NCBI RefSeq assembly: GCF_015223355.1
Contig: NZ_JADFFK010000002.1
Location: 1 to 64,000, forward strand
Origin: Salipiger mangrovisoli
GTDB taxonomy: Bacteria; Pseudomonadota; Alphaproteobacteria; Rhodobacterales; Rhodobacteraceae
Direction of reading: 5' to 3'
Length of the DNA: 64,000 nucleotides
The notes below the pieces were generated by a model. The model was not told the origin of the DNA. It ran no database searches and worked only from the letters and a program-made list of their open reading frames with translations. Of the stretch, positions 1 through 12,035 are shown one piece after another. Both the position numbers and the translations under genes were made by a program. Numbering within the stretch: the stretch's first letter is position 1; each line of letters begins with the position of its first letter.

Positions 1-625
1 CAAAACCAGACCAGTGCGCCCTAACTTCCGGCGCGCCCGCCTGCCCGTCTCTCGAAGTCTGTTCCGCCTCGTCTGCGCCGGCCCCGCGTTTCCGCTCGCC
101 GCCGCCCCGTCTGGCGTCCCGTCGTGCGCCTCAGCGCCGCCGGTGAGGGGCTATTTACGTACTCCTCGTAGGACCCGCAACCCCTTTTTTCAGATTTCGT
201 CATAAAAAATGCATGGAGGCTGGGATTCGCCTAAAAACACGCCCAGACGCGCCGCGCTTGGCGCCCAGCCCCACACCGATGGTCAACGCGGGGCTCTATC
301 GGCGCGGGGCAGCCTTATCCGGGGCGGCGCACAACTCTGATGTCCCTGCGCTCTCACGCCGAACCCCGTTCACCTGGGAACCAGGAGGCTCTCTATATGT
401 AACGCTTGATCCCAGGCCATGCTTGGCGGCGCGCGGCGGAACACGCGCGGCGCTGTAAATGGCTCCCTCCCCGTCGCACGGCCAAGACCGGAGAGCCACC
501 GCTGCGTCCACTTGCGCCGGCAGCTCCGATCGAAGCCTTCGCTCCGGGCCGGTCGGACGGCAGCGCACAACCGGGGCAAAGAGGAGGCCGCGCGCGGCAA
601 GGTCAATCCTGGAGGGCGAAAAAAC
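1..625. other. gene-poor stretch, nothing recognised
   Basis: No reading frame here looks like a real protein. The short frames on both strands are Arg/Pro/Ala-rich, as expected from random translation of high-GC DNA, and none has a good ribosome binding site or a familiar motif. An AT-rich patch around 180-235 could be a promoter for something left of the window, but I cannot assign one. The right end runs into the terminator of the tRNA-Leu gene. Confidence 0.5.
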
Positions 626-631
626 CAAAAC

Positions 632-659
632 CCCCGTGAAATCGTAAGATTTCACGGGG
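632..659 (-). terminator. rho-independent terminator of tRNA-Leu
   Basis: A perfect 12-bp stem (632-643 with 648-659) closes a 4-base loop. Read on the minus strand it lies a few bases past the tRNA 3' end and is followed by a T-rich run (two T tracts at about 619-630). This is the classic intrinsic terminator layout for the tRNA transcript. Confidence 0.85.
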
Positions 660-665
660 TTTTTA

Positions 666-752
666 TGGTGCCCAGGAGAGGACTCGAACCTCCACGACCG
701 TTAAGTCACTGGTACCTGAAACCAGCGCGTCTACCAATTCCGCCACCTGGGC
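666..752 (-). tRNA. tRNA-Leu (anticodon CAG)
   Basis: On the minus strand the sequence folds as a class II tRNA. The 7-bp acceptor stem GCCCAGG/CCTGGGC is followed by discriminator A and an encoded CCA end at 666-669. The D arm carries the Leu-type GGTAGACGC, the anticodon stem CTGGT/ACCAG surrounds loop TTCAGGT (anticodon CAG), a long variable arm follows, and the T loop is GTTCGAGTC. It decodes CUG, the main Leu codon in high-GC genomes. An intrinsic terminator follows directly. Confidence 0.97.
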
Positions 753-900
753 ACAGGTGGTGAGGGGGCGTTTAAATATGTCCGCAGGGAGTGTCAACGC
801 AGATTTTTCATTTTGTGCGACTTACCCTACGGAGCCTCCTTGCCCGGTGTCGGACGGGTGGGTATTCAAGGTCTCAGAACCTCGGAGCAGGAGTAGCCAG

Positions 901-1884
901 ATGAGCAAGCTCGTCACCATTTACGGCGGATCCGGATTTGTCGGTCGCTATGTCGCCCGCCGCATGGCCAAGCTCGGCTGGCGCGTCCGTGTCGCCGTCC
1001 GCCACCCCAACGAAGCGCTGTTCGTGAAGCCCTACGGCTCGGTCGGCCAGGTCGAGCCGGTGTTCTGCAACATCCGCGACGATTCTTCCGTGCGCAGCGT
1101 GATGCAGGGCGCCGACGCGGTGATGAATTGCGTCGGGACCTTCGACGCCCGCGGCAAGAACAGTTTCGACGCGGTGCAGGTCGAAGGCGCCGAGCGCATC
1201 GCGCGGATCGCAGCGGAACAGGGCGTCGGCACGCTGGTGCACGTTTCGGCCATCGGGGCCGACAAGGAAAGTTCCAGCGGCTATGCCCGCAGCAAGGCGC
1301 TTGGCGAAGAGGCGGTGCTTGCCGCCTTCCCCCGCGCGATGATCCTGCGCCCCTCGGTGATCTTCGGGATGGAGGACCAGTTCTTCAACCGTTTTGCCGC
1401 GATGTCACGCATGGGTCCGGTGCTGGCGCTGGTCGGGGCCGACAGGAACTTCCAGCCGGTCTATGTCGACAACGTTGCAGAGGCGGCCGAGAAGGGCCTT
1501 GCCGGGTCGGCGGCGCCCGGAGTCTACGAGCTGGGCGGGCCCGAGGTGAAAAGCTTCCGCGCTTTCATCGAGGAGATGCTGACCGTCATTCGCCGGCGCA
1601 AGATGCTGGTGAACCTGCCCTATGGCCTCGCCTCGGTGATCGGTCGCCTGTCGGAATTCGCGCAGCGGATCACCGGCGGGCTGTTCACCGCACCGATCAC
1701 CCGCGATCAGGTGGTGATGCTGCGGCGTGACAACGTGGTGAGCGACGGTGCCAAGGGCCTTTCCGATCTCGGCATCAGCCCGGTGGCCCCGGAAGCGGTG
1801 ATGCCGGACTACCTGTGGCGATTCCGCCCCGGCGGTCAGTACGACGCCATCAAGGAATCGGCCGCGAACCTGCGGACCGAGTGA
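901..1884 (+). CDS. complex I NDUFA9-like, extended SDR family protein
   Basis: A 327-residue NAD(P)-binding protein of the atypical/extended short-chain dehydrogenase group, usually annotated in Rhodobacterales as 'complex I NDUFA9 subunit family'. The Rossmann nucleotide-binding motif GGSGFVG is near residue 9, right after the first beta strand. A YARSK segment around residue 125 fits the SDR Tyr-x-x-x-Lys position. The frame is open further upstream to 757, but the ATG at 901 follows an AGGAG-type site and gives the normal family N-terminus, so I chose it. Homologues act as complex I accessory subunits or in quinone metabolism, but the substrate cannot be told from sequence. It is a single gene with its own terminator. 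Confidence 0.85.
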   Translation: MSKLVTIYGGSGFVGRYVARRMAKLGWRVRVAVRHPNEALFVKPYGSVGQVEPVFCNIRDDSSVRSVMQGADAVMNCVGTFDARGKNSFDAVQVEGAERIARIAAEQGVGTLVHVSAIGADKESSSGYARSKALGEEAVLAAFPRAMILRPSVIFGMEDQFFNRFAAMSRMGPVLALVGADRNFQPVYVDNVAEAAEKGLAGSAAPGVYELGGPEVKSFRAFIEEMLTVIRRRKMLVNLPYGLASVIGRLSEFAQRITGGLFTAPITRDQVVMLRRDNVVSDGAKGLSDLGISPVAPEAVMPDYLWRFRPGGQYDAIKESAANLRTE

Positions 1885-1894
1885 AATCAGGAAA

Positions 1895-1918
1895 GCCGGC
1901 CGCAGCGCCGGCTTTTTT
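1895..1918 (+). terminator. intrinsic terminator after the SDR gene
   Basis: GCCGGC at 1895-1900 pairs with GCCGGC at 1907-1912 around a 6-base loop, followed by six T residues. It begins 10 bases past the SDR stop codon, so it is the terminator of that gene. Confidence 0.85.
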
Positions 1919-1951
1919 CTTGTCCGACCCACCGTCTATCGAGGAGCCAGC

Positions 1952-2398
1952 ATGACCGACCTTCCCCAGATTGGCAGTTGCCGCTGCGGCGCGGTGCAGA
2001 TCGAGGTCAGCAAGCCTCCGATGATGACCGCGGCCTGCCATTGCCGAGGCTGCCAGAAGATGAGCGCCAGCGCCTTCTCCCTCACCATGATGGTACCGCC
2101 TGACGGGCTGCGGGTCCTTGCCGGCGAGCCCGTGAAGGGCGGCATCAGGGGGCCGCAGCTTGACCACTACCTGTGCCCCGACTGCGGCAGCTGGATGTTC
2201 ACCCGGATCACCGGGGTCGAGGCCTTCGTGAACGTGCGGCCGGTGATGTTCGACGTGCCCGCGTGGAGCCATCCCTTCATCGAGACGATGACAAGCGAGA
2301 AACTGGACTGGGCGCAGACCCCGGCAGCCCACAGCTACGAGGGATTCCCCCTCGAAGAGGACTTCCCCATGCTGCTCGAGGGATTCGCGCGGCGGTAA
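1952..2398 (+). CDS. GFA family (glutathione-dependent formaldehyde-activating-like) protein
   Basis: A 148-residue zinc-binding protein of the GFA/CENP-V fold. The zinc-ligand cysteines are visible: CRC near residue 10, CHCRGC near residues 29-34 and CPDC near residues 75-78. Only a few members act on S-hydroxymethylglutathione; most are of unknown function, so formaldehyde metabolism is a family-level guess. The start at 1952 is preceded by GAGGAG at good spacing. It stands alone between the SDR terminator and convergent gyrB. Confidence 0.88.
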   Translation: MTDLPQIGSCRCGAVQIEVSKPPMMTAACHCRGCQKMSASAFSLTMMVPPDGLRVLAGEPVKGGIRGPQLDHYLCPDCGSWMFTRITGVEAFVNVRPVMFDVPAWSHPFIETMTSEKLDWAQTPAAHSYEGFPLEEDFPMLLEGFARR

Positions 2399-2445
2399 CG
2401 CCACAACCGACGGATCGGGCCGGGCGATTCCCTCGAAACGACAAA

Positions 2446-2469
2446 CGGCGCGCAGTCTCCTGCGCGCCG
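2446..2469. terminator. hairpin between convergent GFA gene and gyrB
   Basis: A perfect 10-bp GC-rich stem (2446-2455 with 2460-2469) with loop TCTC lies between two convergent stop codons. On the minus strand it is followed by a short T-rich stretch, so it most likely terminates gyrB, perhaps both genes. Confidence 0.6.
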
Positions 2470-2494
2470 CTCCCGTCTCCACTCGCCCGGAGAC

Positions 2495-6098
<3,604 letters not shown>

Positions 6099-6136
6099 GG
6101 GATCAGCTGTGTCGCAGGGCGGCAGGCGTCGCAAGG

Positions 6137-6201
6137 GCGTATTTGGGGAACAATGAAGGGCAGAAGCCGCGCCCCTGCCCTTCATTGTTCCTCAAGTACG
6201 C
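6137..6201. repeat. long inverted repeat between dnaN and recF
   Basis: Arms 6137-6163 and 6175-6201 can form a 27-bp stem with an 11-base loop. The inner 17 bp are perfect (GGAACAATGAAGGGCAG and its complement), and the two outer differences are both G-U type, so an RNA stem would be unbroken. It lies after the dnaN stop and before the recF start, both on the minus strand. It may be a terminator or attenuator for dnaN, or a copy of a genome-wide intergenic palindrome. There is no T tract. Confidence 0.8.
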
Positions 6202-6233
6202 ATGGCGCGACCGCGAGGTCGGCGCGGCGCGCG

Positions 6234-7352
6234 TCAGACCCGCATCGGCATGACGACGTAGACCGCCGAGGTGTCGGTGCCTTCGCGCATCAGGGTCGGA
6301 TCGCCCGAGGAGTTGAACATGAAGACGGCGTTCTCGCGGTCGACCTGGCTGGCGATCTCCAGCAGGTATTTCGCGTTGAAGCCGATCTCCAGCGGCTCGT
6401 CGCCATAGGCCACGGCCAGCTCCTCCTCGGCGGCGCCGCTGTCGGGCGCGTTGACCGAGAGCACCAGCCGGTCTTCGTCGAGCTGCAGCTTCACCGCGCG
6501 CGAGCGCTCGGAGGAGACGGTCGCCACGCGGTCCACAGCCTTGGCGAACTCGCCCGCGTCGACCTCGAGCCGGCGGGTGTTGTTCATCGGGATGACCCGC
6601 GAATAGTCCGGGAAGGTGCCGTCGATGACCTTGGAGGTCAGCGAAATATCGGGGGTGGCGAAACGCACCTTGGTCTCGGAGACCGAGACGGCGATGTCCA
6701 TGTCGTCCTCGTCGAGCAGCTTGCGCAGCTCGCCCACGGTCTTGCGCGGCACGATCACGCCGGGCATCGCCTCGGCGCCGGCGGGCAGCGGCGCGTCGAT
6801 GCGGGCAAGGCGGTGACCGTCGGTGGCGACGCAGCGCAGCACCTGGCCCTCCTCGCTTTCGGCGACATGCATGTAGACGCCGTTGAGGTAGTAGCGGGTT
6901 TCTTCGGTCGAGATGGCGAACTTCGACTTGTCGAAGAGCCGGCGCAGCACCTCGGCCTTGGCGGTGAAATTCGACGAGTATTCCGACGAGGCCATGACCG
7001 GGAAGTCTTCCTTCGGCAGCGTCGCGAGGCTGAAGTTCGAGCGGCCCGCGGTCACCGTCAGCCGACCGGCGGAGGCATCCGCGGTCAGCAACACCAATGC
7101 GCCGTCGGGCAGCTTGCGGACGATCTCGTGCAGGGTCACCGCGGAAACGGTGGTGGCGCCGGCCTGCTCGACGACAGCGGGGGCGCGGTCGAGCACCTCG
7201 ATGTCGAGATCGGTGGCGCGGAAGCTGGCGGTATTGCCCTCGGCCTCGATCAGCACGTTGGCCAGGATCGGGATGGTGTTCCGGCGTTCGACCACCGATT
7301 GTGCCTGGCTGACTGCCTTGAGAAGAGTCGCCCGTTCTATGCTGACTTTCAT
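6234..7352 (-). CDS. dnaN: DNA polymerase III beta subunit (sliding clamp)
   Basis: The 372-residue ring-forming processivity factor that tethers DNA polymerase III to DNA. Its length and three repeated clamp folds match the family. The N-terminus MKVSIER and C-terminus ending VYVVMPMRV are typical (the terminal MPMRV/MPMRL pocket residues bind clamp partners). The start ATG at 7352 has GAGG about nine bases upstream. dnaA lies upstream on the same strand with a 178-base gap, recF downstream beyond the long inverted repeat. Confidence 0.98.
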   Translation of the reverse strand: MKVSIERATLLKAVSQAQSVVERRNTIPILANVLIEAEGNTASFRATDLDIEVLDRAPAVVEQAGATTVSAVTLHEIVRKLPDGALVLLTADASAGRLTVTAGRSNFSLATLPKEDFPVMASSEYSSNFTAKAEVLRRLFDKSKFAISTEETRYYLNGVYMHVAESEEGQVLRCVATDGHRLARIDAPLPAGAEAMPGVIVPRKTVGELRKLLDEDDMDIAVSVSETKVRFATPDISLTSKVIDGTFPDYSRVIPMNNTRRLEVDAGEFAKAVDRVATVSSERSRAVKLQLDEDRLVLSVNAPDSGAAEEELAVAYGDEPLEIGFNAKYLLEIASQVDRENAVFMFNSSGDPTLMREGTDTSAVYVVMPMRV

Positions 7353-7503
7353 CGCCCTGTTCCTCGGTTGGCCGAAGGGGCAGCTTGGCGGATCTGCGAA
7401 GCTACTCCAAAGTGTTTTGCAGATTGATCCGATGGATTGCCTGCATCGTCAAGGCCGCGGGGCCGCCCGAGGGCAGCCCCGTTCCCAGATGTGGTCATGC
7501 GGT

Positions 7504-7527
7504 CTCAGACCCAGTCCTCAGACCCAG
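7504..7527. repeat. short tandem repeat at the dnaA stop
   Basis: The 11-mer CTCAGACCCAG occurs twice (7504-7514 and 7517-7527) with a 13-base period just past the dnaA stop codon, and a further partial copy runs into the dnaA end. No function is evident. Confidence 0.5.
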
Positions 7528-7530
7528 CCC

Positions 7531-8934
7531 TCAGGCCTCGAGCGCGCGGCGCAGCAGTTCGATGTCATCGGCGATCTGGCTGTCCTGCATGCGCAGTTCC
7601 TCGATCCGCTTCACCCCGTGCATGACCGTGGTGTGGTCGCGTCCGCCAAACCGGCGGCCGATCTCGGGCAGCGAGCGCGCGGTCAGCTGCTTGCACAGGT
7701 ACATGGCCACCTGCCGCGGGCGCGCGAAGTTGCGCACGCGCTTGGGACCGATGAGGTCGCTCAAGCGGATGTTGTAGTGGTCCGCCACCTTTCGCTGGAT
7801 CTCCTCGATCGAGATCTTGCGGTCCGAGGCGCGCAGCACGTCGGCGAGGCAGTCCTGGGTCAGCTCCATGGTGATCGGCTGACCGACCAGCGAGGCGAAG
7901 GCGAAAAGCCGCGTCAGAGCGCCTTCGAGCACGCGCACGTTGGTCGAGATGCGGTGCGCAAGGAACTCGAGGATGCCGTTGTCGAGCTGCAGCGAGGGAT
8001 ATTGCTTGCGGTAGGTGTCGACCTTGGACTGGAGGATGCCGAGGCGCAGCTCGTAATCCGTCGGGTGCAGGTCGACCACAAGGCCGGACTGCAGGCGCGA
8101 GCGGATGCGGTTCTCGAGATCCTTTATCTCGTCCGGCGCGCGGTCGGCCGAGATGACGATCTGCTTGTTCTGGTCGACCAGCGCGTTGAAGGTGTGGAAG
8201 AACTCTTCCTGCGTCGAGTCCTTGCCGGCGATGAACTGCACGTCATCGACCATCAGCACGTCGACCGAGCGGAACAGTTCCTTGAAGTCCATCATGCGAC
8301 GCTCGCGCAGAGCCTGCACGAAGCGGTACATGAACTGTTCCGCCGAAAGGTACAGCACGTTCAGATCGGGGCGGCGGTTGCGCAGCTCCCAGGTGATCGC
8401 GTGCATCAGGTGCGTCTTGCCGAGGCCCACACCGCCGTAAAGGAACAGCGGGTTGAAGGTCACGGTTTCAGCCTCGGCCACGCGGCGCGCGGCGGCATGG
8501 GCCAGTTCGTTCGGCTTGCCGACGATGAAATTGTCGAAGGTAAACCGCGCATCGAGCGGCGCGCTCGGCAGCAGATCCGCCCCCGCCGCCTGGCCGTTTG
8601 CCGCCTGCGCAGGGCTCGGCTGTGCAGCGGCCTGCTCCGGCTGCGCTGCCATCGGGCGCGGGCTCGGACGACCCGCCGCCGGGCGCGGCGCGTTGCTGAC
8701 GCGGAACTGCAGGCGGCGCACCTGCGAGTCCAGCGTGGAGATCTGCGACAGCAGCAGGTCCCCGAAGTTCTGCGACACATAGGTGCCGATAAAATTCGTC
8801 GGTGCCAGGAAAACCGCAACCCCGTCGGCTTCCAGACCTTTGTACTCGAGGGGCTTGATCCAGGTACGGTAGTTGTTTTCCCCGATCGTGCCGCTCAGCC
8901 TGTCTTGCAGCGCGCCCCATTGTTCCTGCGTCAT
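7531..8934 (-). CDS. dnaA: chromosomal replication initiator protein DnaA
   Basis: The 467-residue AAA+ initiator that binds DnaA boxes at oriC and opens the duplex. Domain I covers residues 1-80, and a Pro/Ala/Gln-rich linker (domain II) about 81-125. Walker A GGVGLGKT is at 167-174, Walker B (VLMVDD) near 228-233, and the C-terminal DnaA-box recognition signature [10 protein letters not shown] near 430-439. The start at 8934 has a purine-rich GGAG/GGGGA site upstream. The long upstream region carries many GANTC sites and a 20-bp palindrome, suggesting cell-cycle control. The gene is about 45 kb from the probable oriC, which is usual in alphaproteobacteria. Confidence 0.99.
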   Translation of the reverse strand: MTQEQWGALQDRLSGTIGENNYRTWIKPLEYKGLEADGVAVFLAPTNFIGTYVSQNFGDLLLSQISTLDSQVRRLQFRVSNAPRPAAGRPSPRPMAAQPEQAAAQPSPAQAANGQAAGADLLPSAPLDARFTFDNFIVGKPNELAHAAARRVAEAETVTFNPLFLYGGVGLGKTHLMHAITWELRNRRPDLNVLYLSAEQFMYRFVQALRERRMMDFKELFRSVDVLMVDDVQFIAGKDSTQEEFFHTFNALVDQNKQIVISADRAPDEIKDLENRIRSRLQSGLVVDLHPTDYELRLGILQSKVDTYRKQYPSLQLDNGILEFLAHRISTNVRVLEGALTRLFAFASLVGQPITMELTQDCLADVLRASDRKISIEEIQRKVADHYNIRLSDLIGPKRVRNFARPRQVAMYLCKQLTARSLPEIGRRFGGRDHTTVMHGVKRIEELRMQDSQIADDIELLRRALEA

Positions 8935-9399
8935 TTATCCCCGCTCCGTCTCTTCACCGGTTCTTCTCTGTCCCTCAGGGCCACACACACAAAAGGGCCC
9001 AAATTGAAGCCACCGCAGGGAAGCAAAATACGGCCCCATGCCAATTGGCATGGGTCAGGCAGAGGATTCTCTGTCCCAGTGAATTGGCACGCATAAGGTA
9101 TCTCCGGGACTCCCAGCATCCCGAAGCGACCCCGCAAGGTGCACTCTTCACCCATTTTACAAATGGACTGGCAGGATGAAATCACCCCGTTTTCGGCGTC
9201 CTGTGATCAGACGACCGAAGCGACAGGAACATTTCCACAGTACCCGTGGTGATGTCCCCGATTGCCTGTCCCCCCAGCGATGTGACTCGCTCGATGAAAT
9301 TACTCCTGTTCCGAGAAGGGCAGCAACCGAACTTCAAACTTGACTCAATGGAATCCGAAAAAAGAATCTCCGCCTTCAAAATATGGTGTGAGTCATGAA
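8935..9399 (-). promoter_or_regulatory. dnaA upstream regulatory region
   Basis: About 465 bases without a credible gene. It has seven GANTC sites (starting at 9065, 9108, 9284, 9342, 9351, 9364 and 9390), five of them within 111 bases. A 20-bp palindrome lies at 9035-9054, with a repeated half site (AATTGGCA) at 9082-9089. ATTTCCACA at 9231-9239 is one base off the DnaA box TTWTNCACA. In Caulobacter, dnaA transcription is known to respond to GANTC methylation; extending that here is inference. An 85-codon frame on the minus strand (9182-9439) lacks any recognisable feature and is probably not coding. Confidence 0.6.
9035..9054. promoter_or_regulatory. 20-bp perfect palindrome, candidate operator of dnaA
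   Basis: CCCATGCCAATTGGCATGGG is perfectly self-complementary. The half site AATTGGCA recurs at 9082-9089, 39 bases away, as expected if a dimeric regulator binds more than once. It lies about 100 bases upstream of the dnaA start codon. The binding protein is unknown. Confidence 0.55.
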
Positions 9400-9428
9400 A
9401 AAAGGCACCACCGATGGCGATGCCTTTT
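9400..9428 (-). terminator. intrinsic terminator of rpsT
   Basis: AAAAGGCA (9400-9407) pairs with TGCCTTTT (9421-9428), with an inner CCA/TGG pairing. On the minus strand, downstream of rpsT, the stem ends in a run of T residues, so it is a rho-independent terminator for rpsT. Confidence 0.75.
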
Positions 9429-9477
9429 CGATCACACACTTTTTAGGTGTGTCATTTCAGCCGTACACTTGACGTGA

Positions 9478-9741
9478 TTAGGCGAGCGACTTCACGCGCG
9501 AGGAAAGGCGCGACATTTTGCGCGATGCGGTGTTTTTGTGGAAGACACCTTTGGTCACGCCGCGCATCAGTTCGGGCTGAGCTGCGACGAGGGCTGCGGT
9601 GGCTGCTTCCTTGTCGCCCGACGCGATCGCTTCCTCGACCTTGCGGAGGTAGGTGCGGATGCGCGAACGGCGTGCCTTGTTGACGGCGTAGCGCTTCTCG
9701 TTCTGACGGGCGCGCTTCTTGGACTGGGGCGAATTTGCCAT
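9478..9741 (-). CDS. rpsT: 30S ribosomal protein S20
   Basis: An 87-residue, Lys/Arg/Ala-rich 16S rRNA-binding protein of the small subunit. The N-terminus [13 protein letters not shown] is the family signature, and the length equals the usual 87-88 residues. The frame is open further upstream, but the ATG at 9741 gives the conserved N-terminus and has AGGA upstream. It is monocistronic, with a terminator downstream and a likely sigma70 promoter upstream, and it is the usual neighbour of dnaA in this group. Confidence 0.98.
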   Translation of the reverse strand: MANSPQSKKRARQNEKRYAVNKARRSRIRTYLRKVEEAIASGDKEAATAALVAAQPELMRGVTKGVFHKNTASRKMSRLSSRVKSLA

Positions 9742-9887
9742 GATGATCGGTCCTATCTGTCTGTGGACTTGCCTGGTGCCGACAAGGCCTGGGTCTGAAT
9801 TTCGGACGTGCAATATCCACCAGACCCGGATCTGTCGTCGCCGGACCGATTCTTGCCTGAGCGGGCATCACACGCATGTAGGGGCGG

Positions 9888-9915
9888 CGCATAGCCCATT
9901 TTCCGCCGGTTGCAA
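9888..9915 (-). promoter_or_regulatory. predicted rpsT promoter
   Basis: On the minus strand, TTGCAA (9910-9915) and TATGCG (9888-9893) are separated by 16 bases, followed by a GC-rich discriminator (GCCGCCCC). This resembles a sigma70 promoter under stringent control, as expected for a ribosomal protein gene. It would leave a leader of about 140 bases. This is a motif match only. Confidence 0.4.
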
Positions 9916-10018
9916 AGGGGCTCACGGCAAAACTTGGGGATTGGGGTGGGAATCGGCTACCCTGTCCTCCCCGCGGCACTGGCCGCGGCCCGCTTCTGAC
10001 TGAAAGGAGGAATCAGCC

Positions 10019-10201
10019 ATGAACGCGATTCAGATCAACCAGACCGCCCAGGCGCTCTACCGGGCCCATGGTGGCAAGGCCGAGGCCGAGGCGGCCGCCA
10101 AGGTTCGAGAGAACGAGCAGAGGGGCGCGACCCAGGAAGCCGAGAACTGGCGCGCGATCCAGGCCGCCATCCGTCAGGCCCGCGGCCCGCTGCAATCCTG
10201 A
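10019..10201 (+). CDS. small conserved-looking hypothetical protein (60 aa)
   Basis: A 60-residue, charged, Ala-rich helical protein of unknown function. It has a strong AAGGAGG ribosome binding site at ideal spacing from ATG 10019 and its own terminator-like hairpin downstream, so it is probably translated. The composition (many A, E, R, Q) suggests one long helix or helical hairpin, with no signal peptide, membrane segment or cysteine. A hairpin with 7-bp arms (9971-9988) lies in the short leader. It is convergent with the enoyl-CoA hydratase gene. I do not recognise the family. Confidence 0.7.
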   Translation: MNAIQINQTAQALYRAHGGKAEAEAAAKVRENEQRGATQEAENWRAIQAAIRQARGPLQS

Positions 10202-10213
10202 CCGGCACGAAAA

Positions 10214-10239
10214 GGGCCTGCCCCCGCGGGGACAGGCCC
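10214..10239. terminator. hairpin between convergent genes
   Basis: GGGCCTG (10214-10220) pairs with CAGGCCC (10233-10239), with more pairing (CCCC/GGGG) inside. It is GC-rich, with A residues before and no clear T run after, and lies between the stop codons of the 60-residue protein gene and the enoyl-CoA hydratase gene. It probably serves both. Confidence 0.6.
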
Positions 10240-10261
10240 GAATGGCGCCATAGGGTCCAGT

Positions 10262-11038
10262 TCAGCGGTCGCGGAACTGCGGCGTCCGCTTCTCGAGGAA
10301 GGCCGACATGCCCTCCTTCTGGTCCTCTGTGGCGAAGAGCGAGTGGAACAGGCGCCGCTCGAAGAGCAGCCCCTCGTCCAGCGTTGTCTCGAAGGCGCGG
10401 TTCACCGCCTGCTTGGCAGCGATCGAGGCCAGCATCGATTTCTCGGCGATCTTCGCCGCGGCGCTCTGCGCTTCGTCCATCAGCTGCTTGACCGGCACGA
10501 CGCGGCTTACCAGCCCCGAGCGCTCGGCTTCCTCGGCATCCATGAACCGCCCCGTCAGGTGCATGTCCATGGCCTTGGCCTTGCCCACGTAGCGCGGCAG
10601 GCGCTGGGTGCCGCCGATCCCGGCGATGACACCAAGGTTGATCTCGGGCTGGCCGAACTTCGCGGTCTCCGATGCGATGATGAAGTCGCACATCATCGCC
10701 AGTTCGCAGCCGCCACCCAGAGCGTAGCCACTCACCGCAGCGATCACCGGCTTGCGCACCTTGGCGACCGCCTCGGTCGCCGGCTCGAAGAAGTCGCCGA
10801 GGAACATCTCGACAAAGGTCTTTTCCGACATCTCCTTGATGTCGGCCCCCGCGGCAAAGGCCTTGGCCGAGCCCGTGAGGATGATGCAGCGCACTTTCTC
10901 GTTGGCATCCGCCTCGGTCAGCGCCTGCGCAAGCTCGCCAAGCAGTTGGCTGTTCAGCGCATTCAGGGCATCCGGGCGGTTCAGGGTAATAGTGGCAACA
11001 TCGTCCTCTACGTCGACGATAATCGTCTCATAGGCCAT
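10262..11038 (-). CDS. enoyl-CoA hydratase
   Basis: A 258-residue crotonase-fold protein expected to hydrate trans-2-enoyl-CoA to 3-hydroxyacyl-CoA in fatty acid beta-oxidation. The oxyanion-hole segments are present ([27 protein letters not shown]), and the catalytic glutamates of the canonical enzyme appear in GGCELA and in the [18 protein letters not shown] segment. The ATG at 11038 gives the family N-terminus; the longer open frame overlaps mutM and is not used. Downstream of mutM on the same strand with a 64-base gap. Close relatives may act on other acyl-CoAs. Confidence 0.93.
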   Translation of the reverse strand: MAYETIIVDVEDDVATITLNRPDALNALNSQLLGELAQALTEADANEKVRCIILTGSAKAFAAGADIKEMSEKTFVEMFLGDFFEPATEAVAKVRKPVIAAVSGYALGGGCELAMMCDFIIASETAKFGQPEINLGVIAGIGGTQRLPRYVGKAKAMDMHLTGRFMDAEEAERSGLVSRVVPVKQLMDEAQSAAAKIAEKSMLASIAAKQAVNRAFETTLDEGLLFERRLFHSLFATEDQKEGMSAFLEKRTPQFRDR

Positions 11039-11102
11039 GTCTTCGGGCTCCCGTCCGTTGGCATTGTCGCGCAGCCTTACCAACTTGACCCTCGCAATCA
11101 AG

Positions 11103-11954
11103 TTATCTTTGGCAGCTCGGGCAGTAGAAGGAAGAGCGCCCGGATTGTACGAGTCTGTGAACGATGTTGGCGCAACCATCGCTCCGGCAGGGTTGCCCCT
11201 CACGCCCGTAGACATCGAAGCTGTGTTGAAAATATCCAAGTTCTCCATCGGCTTGACGGAAATCCTTGAGCGAGGAACCGCCCGCCGCGATGGCATCCGT
11301 CAGCACCTGCCGGATGATCGGCACGAGCGCGGCGATGCGCTTTTCCGAGATTTGGTTGACGCGGCGTGATGGCCGGATGCCGGCGCGGAACAGCGCTTCG
11401 CAGACGTAGATATTCCCCAATCCCGCAACAATCTTCTGATCCAGAAGCGCCGTCTTGATCGGCATCGTCCGCCCCTTCAGCGCCGCAACCAGGTGGGATT
11501 CGCTGAATTCATTGCCCAGGGGTTCCGGCCCGATCGCCGAAAGCAGCGGATGCGCCTCGGCGGTGGCGGTTGCCAGCAGGTCCATTGCCCCGAACCGGCG
11601 TGGGTCATTGAAGGTGATCCGCGCGCCGTTCGCCATCTCGAAAACCACGTGATCGTGCTTCTCGGGAGCCGGGTGCTCATGCACGAAGCGTCCCAGGGGG
11701 TCGCCAGAGACCAGCATGCGCCCCGACATACCCAGGTGGATCAGGAGCGTCTCCCCGGTGTCGAGATCCGCGAGAATGTACTTGGACCGCCGCCGCAGCC
11801 GCAGCACCCGCGCGCCGGTCAGCCGCTCCGCCATGCGTTCGGGAAAGGGCCAGCGCAGATCGGGCCGGTTCACCTGCGCCTTGGCGATCACCTGGTTTTC
11901 CATCACCGGGGCAAGCCCCGTACGGACAGTTTCCACCTCGGGAAGTTCGGGCAT
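11103..11954 (-). CDS. mutM: formamidopyrimidine-DNA glycosylase
   Basis: A 283-residue base-excision repair enzyme that removes 8-oxoguanine and other oxidised purines and nicks the abasic site. The invariant N-terminal PELPE is present (the Pro after Met is the catalytic nucleophile). The central helix-two-turn-helix and the C-terminal zinc finger with four cysteines (CRSDGC...CPSC) complete the family layout. The start at 11954 is fixed by that N-terminus, although the frame stays open far upstream over ubiE. Divergent from ubiE across 81 bases that must hold both promoters. Confidence 0.97.
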   Translation of the reverse strand: MPELPEVETVRTGLAPVMENQVIAKAQVNRPDLRWPFPERMAERLTGARVLRLRRRSKYILADLDTGETLLIHLGMSGRMLVSGDPLGRFVHEHPAPEKHDHVVFEMANGARITFNDPRRFGAMDLLATATAEAHPLLSAIGPEPLGNEFSESHLVAALKGRTMPIKTALLDQKIVAGLGNIYVCEALFRAGIRPSRRVNQISEKRIAALVPIIRQVLTDAIAAGGSSLKDFRQADGELGYFQHSFDVYGREGQPCRSDGCANIVHRLVQSGRSSFYCPSCQR

Positions 11955-12035
11955 CACGGATCCTTTCCACTTGGCCGCATTGCAGCGCGGCGCGCGGGCT
12001 CTATAAGGAGTGTCGGACACAGGACGGCAAGGCCC

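Noticed and set aside
9182-9439. 85-codon minus-strand frame upstream of dnaA
   Set aside because: No good ribosome binding site or family feature, and it covers the GANTC cluster and the rpsT terminator, so the region looks regulatory.
8935-9477. oriC located directly upstream of dnaA
   Set aside because: Only one DnaA-box-like site and no long AT-rich tract were found here, and no gene-orientation switch occurs; the 54241-54780 region fits much better.
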